From: JBFFZF01 sp050732695
GTDB lineage: Bacteria > Gemmatimonadota > Gemmatimonadetes > Longimicrobiales > RSA9
Length of the DNA stretch: 64,000 nt
Assembly (NCBI GenBank): GCA_050732695.1
Contig: JBOHRL010000024.1
Coordinates: 52,783 to 116,782 of the forward strand
Direction of reading: 5' to 3'
Of this stretch, positions 35,961-43,976 are shown piece by piece. The notes below the pieces were generated by a model. It searched no databases and was not told the origin of the DNA. It was given only the letters and a program-made list of their open reading frames with translations. The position numbers were made by a program, and so were the translations under genes. Positions within the stretch are counted from its first letter, which is position 1. Each line of letters begins with the position of its first letter.

Positions 35961-36326
35961 ATGAAGGCTCGTTTCGCAGTTGCCTGGATGATGGTGGCAA
36001 GCGTCGCTTGCGCGAGCGCGACATCGTCGGGTGGTGGAACCCGGCGCAACAGCGACGTGATCACGCTGGAAGAGATCGATGCATCGGACGCACTGACCGT
36101 ATTCGACCTCATCCAGCAGGTGCGGCCGCGCTTTCTCCGGCCGGCCGGAATCGGCGATCCGGTGATCGTTTACGTGGACGGAGTCCGGCGGGGCGGCGCT
36201 CTCGAGCTGAGGTCGGTGCCACGCGTGAACGCCAGTGAGATCCGATACGTAAGCGGAACGGACGCAACGACCCGGTACGGGACCGGGCACCGGTCGGGAG
36301 CAATCGAGGTGTCCTTACGCCGCTGA
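35961..36326 (+). CDS. Lipoprotein consisting of an isolated TonB plug-like domain
   Basis: A 121-residue protein with a perfect ribosome site (AGGAGGAGTC) at 35951-35960. The signal peptide ends in a possible lipobox (VASVACAS). The remainder matches the TonB receptor plug: DVITLEEIDASDALTVFDLIQQVRPRFL, VIVYVDGVRRGG, and a closing RYVSGTDATTRYGTGHRSGAIEVSLRR. No barrel is present. Short plug-only lipoproteins recur in Gemmatimonadota-like genomes. They may interact with TonB or act in assembly, but no activity is known. Confidence 0.75.
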   Translation: MKARFAVAWMMVASVACASATSSGGGTRRNSDVITLEEIDASDALTVFDLIQQVRPRFLRPAGIGDPVIVYVDGVRRGGALELRSVPRVNASEIRYVSGTDATTRYGTGHRSGAIEVSLRR

Positions 36327-36541
36327 CCCACCGGGCCGCCGGGCCCTCCGGCGCGCAGGGACCCCCGGTACATCGGACCCCTCGCACCGGGCATCTGCCC
36401 CAACCTCGAAGTCAGCCCGGCCGGCTGCCGAAACTGTGGAGCGATAAGGTCCTGCCGGGATCGGTGATGGGGCAGATCCGTCGTGCGCCGTTCACTGCTG
36501 GCGCACGGACAGGGCCGGACACGCACGACCTGGACCGACCT

Positions 36542-36952
36542 ATGAGCAATCAAGTCGTGGCTCGCTACCGCGATGGACGAGTCATCAAGGGCACCAGCCT
36601 GGATCTCGATCCAGCCAAGCCGGTCTTCCATCTGCGGCCGCCGGGCGAGAAGGCCGTCGAGATCCGGTTGAGCGATCTCAAAGCACTCTTCTTCGTGCGC
36701 TCCCTCGACGGGGATGCGGCAAGGAACGAGGACTATACGGCCGATCCAACCGATCCCCGGGCACGCGGCTCGACGCTCGTCAAGCTTTCATTCCATGATG
36801 GCGAAGTGATGCTCGGCCACACCATCCGGTATCCACCGAACCGCCCGTACTTCTACATTACCCCGGTGGACACGAAGAGCAACAATATCCGGGTTCTGAT
36901 CAATCGTGACGCCGTTGCTTCCATGGAAACGACGGAAATCACTACACCGTGA
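36542..36952 (+). CDS. Small conserved-looking protein (DUF6982-like)
   Basis: A 136-residue soluble protein beginning MSNQVVARYRDGRVIKGTSLDLDP, with the internal LSDLKALFFVRSLDGD and a second half that repeats the strand pattern (LVKLSFHDGEVMLGHTIRYPPNRPYFYITPVD). It could be a two-lobed beta-sandwich of the DUF6982 type; that label is from memory of the pattern and is moderately sure. It is followed after 18 bases by the zinc-ribbon-like protein gene on the same strand. Confidence 0.65.
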   Translation: MSNQVVARYRDGRVIKGTSLDLDPAKPVFHLRPPGEKAVEIRLSDLKALFFVRSLDGDAARNEDYTADPTDPRARGSTLVKLSFHDGEVMLGHTIRYPPNRPYFYITPVDTKSNNIRVLINRDAVASMETTEITTP

Positions 36953-36970
36953 GGAGGCGTCTGTCGAGCG

Positions 36971-37933
36971 GTGTACCGGACCTGCCTGTTCTGCCTCGGA
37001 CCGCTGGGGACGAATGATGCGCTGGAAACCCTGCCAGTCGGCAGGACCATCGCATTCGACTCCGCCCGTGGCCGGCTCTGGGTCGTCTGTCCGCAGTGCG
37101 CCCGCTGGAACCTGACGCCTCTCGAAGAGCGTTGGGAAGCGGTCGAAGCCGCCGAAAACCGGTTCCACCGCTGTGCTCGACGCGTGATCGCTCAGAACAT
37201 CGGTCTGTGTATTCTGCCGGACGATACGCGGTTGATTCGTGTGGGTCAGGTGCTGCCAGCCGAGTATGCTGCATGGCGGTACGGCTCGCAGCTGCGCGGC
37301 CTCGCCCGGCCCGCATTGGTCACCCGCTGGTTGCGCTGGCTGAATTCGCTCGTCGCCGGGACCGTCTTTGCGCCCGGCATCTACAATCGCTGGCGCATGA
37401 TCGACCGGGTCAACAGCCCGGGCGGCGAAGTCACGTTGCGCCGGGCTGACCTCGATGGCGCCGTGTTCCGGACTCACCCCGAGACAGGCGCCTTTCAGGT
37501 CGGACTGGTCCGCCCTTTCGCCGGGCCGCCCCGGCCGTGGCTGAATCTCGAGGGTGACGTCGCGCGCACCCTGTTCGAACGCATGCTCGTCAGCGTGAAC
37601 CGGGAAGCCTCGCCGGACCGGATGCTCGCCGCGGCCGTTCAGTTCCTCGGCCGGCACGAATCCGGCGAGAGCGCGTTTCGCTCAATGGGCGAGGGAGAGT
37701 CTTCGGTCGCGGGCGCGTTGCGCGTTCGATACGAGGGCGATGGACAGTGGCGCGGTGAATGGGCGCCCCCGAACCTCCACGGCTACCTGCCCATTCCGCG
37801 TTACCGGACCCTCGCACTCGAGATGGCGCTTCATGAAGATGCAGAGCGCAAAGCGCTCGCGGGCGAATTGCCCGAATTGCTCGCCCGCTGGAAAGATGCC
37901 GAACGCATCGCCAGCATCGCAGACTCACTCTAA
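36971..37933 (+). CDS. Protein with N-terminal zinc-ribbon-like CxxC pairs, unknown
   Basis: A 320-residue protein. The N-terminus has two cysteine pairs, CLFCLG and CPQCARW (residues 5-45), which would fold as a zinc ribbon. No obvious membrane segment is present, though a hydrophobic patch lies near residue 130 (VAGTVFAPGIY). The C-terminus is helical. I do not recognise the family. The GTG at 36971 is preceded by GAGGAGG at longer than ideal spacing. Together with the upstream small gene it probably forms a two-gene unit that converges on the LigD-type gene. Confidence 0.6.
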   Translation: MYRTCLFCLGPLGTNDALETLPVGRTIAFDSARGRLWVVCPQCARWNLTPLEERWEAVEAAENRFHRCARRVIAQNIGLCILPDDTRLIRVGQVLPAEYAAWRYGSQLRGLARPALVTRWLRWLNSLVAGTVFAPGIYNRWRMIDRVNSPGGEVTLRRADLDGAVFRTHPETGAFQVGLVRPFAGPPRPWLNLEGDVARTLFERMLVSVNREASPDRMLAAAVQFLGRHESGESAFRSMGEGESSVAGALRVRYEGDGQWRGEWAPPNLHGYLPIPRYRTLALEMALHEDAERKALAGELPELLARWKDAERIASIADSL

Positions 37934-37945
37934 CGTACTCCTGCA

Positions 37946-39085
37946 TTAGAAACGAATCTCGAGCCAGTCGCCCGTTGCATCACCAGCCGTGTACGTCGAG
38001 TCTGTACGCTTCGCGACAACGCCCTCCCAGCCCGCCTTCCTTGCATCAGCCAGCAATGTCCTGCTCGTCCGCCGACGCACTTCAGAAAGCTCGATGCCTT
38101 CAATGCCGAACTCGTCGATCAGCGCTTCCAGTCGGCTCCGCCGCTCGCGCCATTCCTCGCCGAGCAGGATGTCGCCGCCATCGAAGATGAGGTCAATGGC
38201 GAAGAACGCCGCACCGGTCCCGTCTGGCAGTACGCCGTCCATGACGAATCCCCGGCCGGCGTGTTCGGCGACCTCGGTCAGCCGCCCGGCCACGTCGGAG
38301 TAACGGCGTGTTATGTCGCGACCTTGCGCGACCAACCGGACCGCGTCGGCGGTCGCGTAGGCGTGCAGGCGAGTGCCCGTATAGAGCCGTTCGAAAGCCC
38401 AGCCCCGGCCGGCCGGCAACCTGTCCGCGGGCACGGCGATCATTGCAGGGATCGCGTCCGACGACCATGTCTCGCTCTGCTTGTCTCCGGCGATCTGCTC
38501 GAGCGTCCTGCCGGTCACGACCGATGTCGTCCATGCTTCGGTGATATCGAAGCCGGACTTTGCGAAGCGGTCGCGGTGCTTGATGACCAGCCATTTCGGT
38601 TTGGCGCCGGCATCCGTCCGGACGAGTGCGAACGATCCCTTGAGCCGCTCGCCAAGGAGGGTAAAGCTGAGTTTGCCGCCGGCGAGGCCTTTTTTAACGG
38701 CGGCTTCGTGATCGTCATCCCCGGCCTCGTCGGGGAGGTACTCGCCGCGGTCCCAGAGCAACACCGTGCCGCCGCCGTATTCGGCCTTCGGGATGGTCCC
38801 TTCGAACGTGTTGTACTCGATGGGGTGGTCTTCGACTTCCATGGCGAGGCGTTTGTCGGCTGGATCGGCGGAGAGCCCTTTCGGGACCGCCCAGCTCTTC
38901 ATCACTCCATCGCACTCGAGGCGCAGATCGTAATGAAGGCTCGACGCATCGTGCTTCTGGATCACGAAGCGCAGTTTCGCATCATCGCGCCGGCTGGCCA
39001 GTCCGCCAGCCGGTTCAGGTGTCTTCTGAAAGTCCCGCTTGCGCCGGTAGTCGGCGAGTTTTTCGCGACCTGCTGGTTGATCCAA
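37946..39085 (-). CDS. LigD 3'-phosphoesterase domain with degenerate ATP-dependent ligase domain
   Basis: A 379-residue protein. Residues about 36-170 are a complete LigD phosphoesterase (PE) domain: FVIQKHDASSLHYDLRLE (H45, H51, D53, R55) and EVEDHPIEY (H87). The rest aligns with a LigD ligase core but lacks its chemistry. FERLYTGTR replaces ExKxDGxR, so the nucleophilic lysine is L234 and the aspartate is T236. VMDGVL lacks the motif III glutamate. WLEIRF replaces WLKIK at the end, and no OB domain follows. It should trim 3' ends in double-strand break repair but not seal them. No polymerase domain or Ku gene is in the window. Confidence 0.85.
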   Translation of the reverse strand: MDQPAGREKLADYRRKRDFQKTPEPAGGLASRRDDAKLRFVIQKHDASSLHYDLRLECDGVMKSWAVPKGLSADPADKRLAMEVEDHPIEYNTFEGTIPKAEYGGGTVLLWDRGEYLPDEAGDDDHEAAVKKGLAGGKLSFTLLGERLKGSFALVRTDAGAKPKWLVIKHRDRFAKSGFDITEAWTTSVVTGRTLEQIAGDKQSETWSSDAIPAMIAVPADRLPAGRGWAFERLYTGTRLHAYATADAVRLVAQGRDITRRYSDVAGRLTEVAEHAGRGFVMDGVLPDGTGAAFFAIDLIFDGGDILLGEEWRERRSRLEALIDEFGIEGIELSEVRRRTSRTLLADARKAGWEGVVAKRTDSTYTAGDATGDWLEIRF

Positions 39086-39098
39086 AACAGCTTTCCGG

Positions 39099-39821
39099 CT
39101 AGCGCCGGCGCCGGCGAGCGCGGTCCTTCAGCGGAATGTCGACCGTGCCGGCGACGTTGTCGTGGCTGATTCCACCAGATCCGTCGTCGCGCACAACGAA
39201 GTCGCCGCGCACTCCGGACACGGCGATACTGCCGGAGCCGTCGTCGATCGTCACACTGCCGGTCACGTCACGGATGTCGAGTTGGCCCGAACCGTCCTCG
39301 ACGATCACATCGCCGTCGACCTGCGCAATCTCGACCTCGCCGGAACCGTCATCGATCGTGACATCGCCGCGGATGTCGATCAGGCGCAACTCGCCCGAGC
39401 CATCCGTGATGCGCAGCGGTCCGACGCCCCGGATCTCGGCCTCGCCGCTGCCGTCGTCGATGTTCGCCGCCATGCCCTCGGGGACCTCGATGACCAGATC
39501 GAGGGAGGCGTACCGGTTGCCGAAGAAAGAGTCGTCCCAATCCATCTCCGGGACCTCGACGCGCACGCGGCCACCCGAGCGCCCGGTCTCGATCACCAGC
39601 CGATCGAGCAGCGATTCGCTGGACGCGCAGGCCCGGCCGCGGATCCGCACCTCCGCCACGCCCGGCCTGCCCTCGACCACGAGCGAGCCCGATCGGGCGA
39701 TCAGGTCGAGAACGTCCGATGACGCGATGGCGACGTTGGCCGAACGTTCCGCAGTGAATTCGCAGTCCGGATAGGACTGCGTAACCGCCGCCAGCGCGGC
39801 CAGGGCGAGCAAGGAGAACAT
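39099..39821 (-). CDS. Secreted DUF4097-like beta-helix protein with 18-residue DDGSG repeats
   Basis: A 240-residue protein with a signal peptide (MFSLLALAALAAVTQS). The second half consists of about six 18-residue repeats built on DDGSG (TDGSGELRLIDIRGDVTI, DDGSGEVEIAQVDGDVIV, EDGSGQLDIRDVTGSVTI and so on), as in DUF4097 proteins, which form a right-handed beta-helix. A strongly basic tail (RARRRRR) ends it. Function is unknown; the family is often found with membrane stress or adhesin genes. It is followed by the LigD-type gene on the same strand, 13 bases away. Confidence 0.78.
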   Translation of the reverse strand: MFSLLALAALAAVTQSYPDCEFTAERSANVAIASSDVLDLIARSGSLVVEGRPGVAEVRIRGRACASSESLLDRLVIETGRSGGRVRVEVPEMDWDDSFFGNRYASLDLVIEVPEGMAANIDDGSGEAEIRGVGPLRITDGSGELRLIDIRGDVTIDDGSGEVEIAQVDGDVIVEDGSGQLDIRDVTGSVTIDDGSGSIAVSGVRGDFVVRDDGSGGISHDNVAGTVDIPLKDRARRRRR

Positions 39822-39926
39822 GGCAGGTTCCTCCAGAGACAGGGTCCGGTGTCCCTACGCGCGGGCGGGTGGGGACGATTCATCCCGTTTGGACAGGCCG
39901 GCCTGCACCGAGGGTTGGGCCGCCGG

Positions 39927-41183
39927 CTACCGGACCGGCGGTTCCATTTTCCAGAATGCGATGCCGCCCGCCTGCTGGCCGACTTCGACCGAAGCAACGC
40001 GCGCTCGGGTGGCAATGTCGAAAACATCGACTTTGCCGGGCTCCGCGCCCACCCCCTCAACGCTCACGAACGCGTACTTCGAGTCGGGCGAGATGACGAC
40101 GCCGTGCACAACGGTCGTCGACGTCTCGGCCGTGCCGAGGCTCTCGCCCGCCGCGAGATCGAAGAATTCGACGCTCTTCGCCGACTTGAGTGTGGCGATG
40201 AGAGTCCTGCCATCCGCAGAAGCGGCGAGGTTGTATGGCGCACGTCCGGTCTCGATGCGGCGTTCGAGCTTCCACTCGTCAAGGCCGATCTCGAGGATCT
40301 CGGCGCTCTTGTTGCAGGCCACGTAAATGCTCTTGCCGTCGATCGACGGCTGCGCCCATGTCGGCGAGCACGTCGGTTCGTGCTTCATTCCACCGGCCTC
40401 CTCCGCCTGACCGGCCACATGCCCTGCGTGCGCATCCTCGACAACAGGCTCTTCCGCGCCGCTTGCAACACTGAAACGGCGCGACACCTCGAACGAACGC
40501 GTGTCCAGTTCCACGAGCTGGTCATCCATCATGCAGGCCGAGTAATGGAACAGGCCGGCGCGACCCATCCGACTGCCATGTGGCATCACGCATGTCGTCG
40601 TGCGCGCGACCTCCACGTTGTCACCCGTGTACACCACCGACACCGACGACGGCACATGTTCCCCATGCAGATTGAAGTTCACGACAAAGGCGTAAAGACC
40701 GTCGGGCGTGACATCGATGGTCGCCGGAAAATAACCCAGTGGTACGAAGTCGCCGACGACGGTGTCAGGCCCGAGTTCGTACTTCCAGTAGCCGCCATCC
40801 GGGAGACCGTGGCCGGTCGTCATATGCAGCCACTTCCCGTCCGCGGAGATGGCGATGCCGTGCGGCCCTTCCGTCTCGGTGGGATACAGTCCGACAGGGA
40901 TCGTCTTCTCGACCGTCGCGCCCTCGGGCCCGAACTGAATGCGATGCATGAGGTCTGCCGATTCGGCCAGGACGTAAACCCAGTAGTTCGCGGACGGTTT
41001 CGTTGCCATGGCCGGCGCCGGTTCCTGGGCCAGGACGGGCGCCGCGAACGCGCAGGCGGCTGACACCATCACGAGTGCAACGGCTCGGGCGTGGCAGGTC
41101 TTCGCAGCATGCTGTTCGGGCTGGAGCACGCGGGGAGAGACGTGCGGTGTGAACTTGCGACGACCGTGCATCCGGAGCATCAT
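39927..41183 (-). CDS. YncE-type YVTN beta-propeller protein, secreted
   Basis: A 418-residue protein with an extended signal region (about residues 30-55, VALVMVSAACAFAAPVLAQ). The propeller has YVTN-like repeats: GIAISADGKWLHMTTGHG, IDVTPDGLYAFVVNFNLHG, AQPSIDGKSIYVACNKSAEILEI, and NLAASADGRTLIATLKSAKSVEFFDL. A histidine/acid insert (EDAHAGHVAGQAEEAGGMKHEP) interrupts blades and could bind metal. I chose the ATG at 41183, after AGGTGGG. The function is unknown; relatives are periplasmic propellers. Confidence 0.75.
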   Translation of the reverse strand: MMLRMHGRRKFTPHVSPRVLQPEQHAAKTCHARAVALVMVSAACAFAAPVLAQEPAPAMATKPSANYWVYVLAESADLMHRIQFGPEGATVEKTIPVGLYPTETEGPHGIAISADGKWLHMTTGHGLPDGGYWKYELGPDTVVGDFVPLGYFPATIDVTPDGLYAFVVNFNLHGEHVPSSVSVVYTGDNVEVARTTTCVMPHGSRMGRAGLFHYSACMMDDQLVELDTRSFEVSRRFSVASGAEEPVVEDAHAGHVAGQAEEAGGMKHEPTCSPTWAQPSIDGKSIYVACNKSAEILEIGLDEWKLERRIETGRAPYNLAASADGRTLIATLKSAKSVEFFDLAAGESLGTAETSTTVVHGVVISPDSKYAFVSVEGVGAEPGKVDVFDIATRARVASVEVGQQAGGIAFWKMEPPVR

Positions 41184-41225
41184 TCCCACCTGTCTGAATG
41201 GTCCTGCGAGATGGAGTGCAATCCC

Positions 41226-41520
41226 ATGTCCAGGTTCCGCTCATTGCTCGTTCTGGCCGCACGTGCGGGAGTTCTTCCGGCGGCTGTGTCCGCGCACCAT
41301 CGGGATGCGAACATCGAGGCCGGCCTGCGGGTCGTTCGCCTCATCGCGGAGCCGGCGCAACGCACCGTCGAAGCCGGCAAGAGCGTGTCTCAAGGTGACC
41401 GGGCTCGACGCGGCGGGCAAGGCCGTGACGCCGAAAGACGCGCGGTCGCACCGCGGGGAGCCGCAGGTTCGTTTCTGGGGATGGTTTCTGGGGCTGGTTT
41501 CTGGTTCAACTTTAACGGAT
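41226..41520 (+). pseudogene. Frameshifted remnant of a secreted Ig-like/beta-sandwich protein
   Basis: An ATG at 41226 opens a signal peptide (RFRSLLVLAARAGVLPAAVSA), then LIAEPAQRTVEAGKSVS. At 41390 the frame breaks: the natural continuation (LKVTGLDAAGKAVTPKDA) is in the next frame. Together the two frames read as a typical bacterial Ig-like or cell-surface domain. The tail carries three imperfect 13-bp repeats of GTTTCTGGGGATG (41471-41509) and then non-coding-looking sequence. The original gene was probably longer. The remnant overlaps the upstream region of the TPR lipoprotein gene. Confidence 0.5.
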
Positions 41521-41557
41521 CGGGGGTGGGGTGAGGGATACGGCAAGGAGGGAGCGG

Positions 41558-42532
41558 ATGCGTCGGCTGGTGTTCATCCTCGTGACGGCGGTTACGGGCG
41601 CGTGCACGGCGGAGCCATCGCCGGACGGTGGAGCAGCGGCGGCGGCCGCTGATGAGGCGAGCGGAGCGTTACCGGCGGGAGCGGAGGCGATGTCGCTGCT
41701 CGGGGAACCGCTGGTGCCGCCCTCGCCCTCGTCGGATTCTACGAGACAGCGTCTCGAGGCGCAGCTCGAGACGGCGCGCGCCGCTGTCGAACGCACTCCC
41801 GAGGACGCGGACAGCCTGATCTGGCTCGGCCGGCGTCTGGCCTATCTGGGTCGATACAACGAAGCGATCGACACGTACTCGCGTGGCATCGCGCTGCACC
41901 CGGAGGATGCGCGCCTCTATCGCCATCGCGGACATCGCTATATCACAGTCCGCCGCTTTGACGACGCGATTGCGGACCTTGCCCGGGCGGCAGATCTGGT
42001 GCGAGGCACTGCGGATCAGGTCGAAGAGGACGGCGCGCCGAATCGGTTCGACATCCCGACCAGCACGCTCCAGTCGAACATCTTCTACCATCTGGCACTC
42101 GCGCACTACCTGAAGGGCGATTTTGACCGTGCGCTCCCCGTGTGGCAGGAAGCCATGACCGTGTCGACCAACGACGACATGATGGTGGCGACGAGCGACT
42201 GGTTGTACATGACGTTGCGGCGGTTGGGCAGGGACGCGGAAGCGGCCCGGGTGCTCGAGCCCGTTCATGCCGGCATGCGCATCCTCGAGAACCACGCGTA
42301 CCACCAGCGCCTGCTCATGTACAGAGGTGAGATCCCGGCCGACTCACTCCTCAACGTGCAGAGCGCGGACCCGGTCCAGATTGCCACCTACGGCTACGGC
42401 GTTGCAAACTGGCACTCCTACAACGGTGACCGTGAGCGCGCGGACAGCCTGTTCCGCCGCATCCTCGAGCAGCCGAACTGGGCCGCGTTCGGCTACATCG
42501 CAGCCGAAGCGGAACTCGCGCGAAGTCGTTGA
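41558..42532 (+). CDS. TPR-repeat lipoprotein
   Basis: A 324-residue protein. A lipobox (VTAVTGACTAEP) ends the signal peptide. About four tetratricopeptide repeats follow (DSLIWLGRRLAYLGRYNEAIDTYSRGIALHPEDA; RLYRHRGHRYITVRRFDDAIADLARAADL; NIFYHLALAHYLKGDFDRALPVWQEAM). The C-terminus is helical and may contain further degenerate repeats. TPR lipoproteins usually scaffold envelope complexes. AAGGAGGGAGCGG gives an excellent ribosome site for the ATG at 41558; a GTG at 41531 is less likely. It converges with the small lipoprotein gene of the TIR operon. Confidence 0.85.
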   Translation: MRRLVFILVTAVTGACTAEPSPDGGAAAAAADEASGALPAGAEAMSLLGEPLVPPSPSSDSTRQRLEAQLETARAAVERTPEDADSLIWLGRRLAYLGRYNEAIDTYSRGIALHPEDARLYRHRGHRYITVRRFDDAIADLARAADLVRGTADQVEEDGAPNRFDIPTSTLQSNIFYHLALAHYLKGDFDRALPVWQEAMTVSTNDDMMVATSDWLYMTLRRLGRDAEAARVLEPVHAGMRILENHAYHQRLLMYRGEIPADSLLNVQSADPVQIATYGYGVANWHSYNGDRERADSLFRRILEQPNWAAFGYIAAEAELARSR

Positions 42533-42537
42533 CCCCT

Positions 42538-42933
42538 TCAGTTCTGGCGCCGCCGGAGCGTGAGGTGAGCGCCGGTATTGGTCGTGAACGTGATCTGGTC
42601 GAGGCCGTCTTCGGTGAGTTCGCCCGTGTAAGTGACGCTGCCGGTCTGGCGGACGACGGTGAACGTGATCTCGCTATTCGCCCAGCTCCCGGTCAGGTCA
42701 TTGCCATCGAGAGCGGGATTCGTGTCGTGCTGTTCGGTCCCGGTGAAGGTGCCTTCGCGTTCTCCATCGTCCCCGGATGCGAGACTGAAGGAATGCTGCG
42801 TATCCGCGACGTTCTCCCATGTGTTCGAGATGAGGACGAGCGCGCCCTGGATGACGGCCGGGCTCGCGCAGCTTGACAACGGTGCGGCGAACACGATGAG
42901 TGCCGCCAACACGAGCGCGTTTCGAGTCGTCAT
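42538..42933 (-). CDS. Small lipoprotein of the TIR operon, unknown
   Basis: A 131-residue protein with a clear lipobox (APLSSCASP, cysteine 22). The mature part is beta-rich (SFSLASGDDGEREGTFTGTE, WANSEITFTVVRQTGSVTYTGELTEDG) and might form a small barrel or sandwich, with a basic tail (LRRRQN). I do not recognise the family. AAAGGGG precedes the ATG at 42933. It starts 11 bases after the stop of the coiled-coil secreted protein gene, so it is probably cotranscribed with the TIR gene. Confidence 0.65.
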   Translation of the reverse strand: MTTRNALVLAALIVFAAPLSSCASPAVIQGALVLISNTWENVADTQHSFSLASGDDGEREGTFTGTEQHDTNPALDGNDLTGSWANSEITFTVVRQTGSVTYTGELTEDGLDQITFTTNTGAHLTLRRRQN

Positions 42934-42944
42934 GGTTGCCCCTT

Positions 42945-43976
42945 TCATTCGGGCCGAAGTTGCTCGAGAATGCGCGCGGCGCGCGCTTCCAGTTGGGCAA
43001 GTTCCGGCGTCATCGCGGCGGCGGTCGCGGCGATGCGCTGGTACGCTTCCACGAAATTGCGATTCCCGCGACCGGCCTGTATCCCGGTCTGGAGTGTGAT
43101 CAGGTCTGGGTTCATCGCGAAGATTCGCGAGCGATGCAACGGCTCGAGGACGGAGTCGAGGAATCCGGCCAGATCGCGCCGGAGCAACGGCCCCTCGTTC
43201 CAGAACGTCTCGATGGCCGTCTCGAAGCGGGCCCGTCGTGAGTCGATCGAGTCATAAGCGGCGCTGTAGCTGTTCACGGCCTCGACAATCCCGAGGTACG
43301 CGTTGTTCCGGATCGTGAAGTCGCCATCCACGACGATGGGCGCGGTCAGCAAGAGCGTCGTGTGCAGATCCTTCGCCTCGGCAACATAACGTTCGATCGT
43401 CGCGGCAATCTCAGGGTATGCTTCGGCCTGCCGCTGTTTGCGGACGGTTTCATCACGCAGGTCCTCCTCGCGCAGGTCGAGTTTGGCGAGGATCTGCTGG
43501 ATGCCTTCTTCTACGCCACCGAGTCGTTCGGCCTGGAGCCCGTTGGCGGCGAGGAGCTGCTCGGAAGCGCGCACGCGTTCGGCGAGGGCGCGAGTGATGG
43601 TCTGTTCGACGGGCTCGCCAACGACAACGACGGCGCGCACATCGCCGCGTGGCACGGCCAGGCGGCCGGACGGCGGATAGACGATGGACCAGTTGCGGTC
43701 CGTCGTCTGGACCTCGACTTCGCTGGTGGTTGAGGGAATCTCGATCTCGAACTCGCCACCCCCGAGCATGCGCGGATCGCCGAGGCCGGTCAGCCGGATG
43801 CGGAACGTGTCCGGCAGCGTACGCCCGAGCGCGATGACCCGGCCGCGTAACACGACGGTCTGCGATTCCGCCCCTGTCGCGGTGGTCAGAATACCAAGCA
43901 GGCTGAGCATGGCCAGAGAGGATGGAACACCCATCGCGTGACGGAATCTCAATGGGTGGGCCACATCAGCCTCCAT
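42945..43976 (-). CDS. Secreted coiled-coil protein overlapping the TIR gene, unknown
   Basis: A 343-residue protein. A long leader (MEADVAHPLRFRHAMGVPSSLAMLSLLGILTTATGAESQ) contains a signal peptide. Residues about 40-125 are a small beta-sandwich domain (TVVLRGRVIALGRTLPDTFRIRLTGLG... FEIEIPSTTSEVEVQT). The rest is a long helical region with coiled-coil character (ERVRASEQLLAANGLQAERLGGVEEGIQQILAKLDLREEDLRDETVRKQRQ). I do not recognise the family. Its ATG lies inside the end of the TIR gene (11 bases of overlap), so synthesis is coupled. A later in-frame ATG at 43934 would give a shorter leader. It may bind the extracytoplasmic domain of the TIR protein. Confidence 0.68.
   Translation of the reverse strand: MEADVAHPLRFRHAMGVPSSLAMLSLLGILTTATGAESQTVVLRGRVIALGRTLPDTFRIRLTGLGDPRMLGGGEFEIEIPSTTSEVEVQTTDRNWSIVYPPSGRLAVPRGDVRAVVVVGEPVEQTITRALAERVRASEQLLAANGLQAERLGGVEEGIQQILAKLDLREEDLRDETVRKQRQAEAYPEIAATIERYVAEAKDLHTTLLLTAPIVVDGDFTIRNNAYLGIVEAVNSYSAAYDSIDSRRARFETAIETFWNEGPLLRRDLAGFLDSVLEPLHRSRIFAMNPDLITLQTGIQAGRGNRNFVEAYQRIAATAAAMTPELAQLEARAARILEQLRPE

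Noticed and set aside
38261..39169. 302-codon plus-strand open frame opposite the LigD-type gene
   Set aside because: No ribosome site or family-like sequence; the opposite strand encodes a clear phosphoesterase domain.
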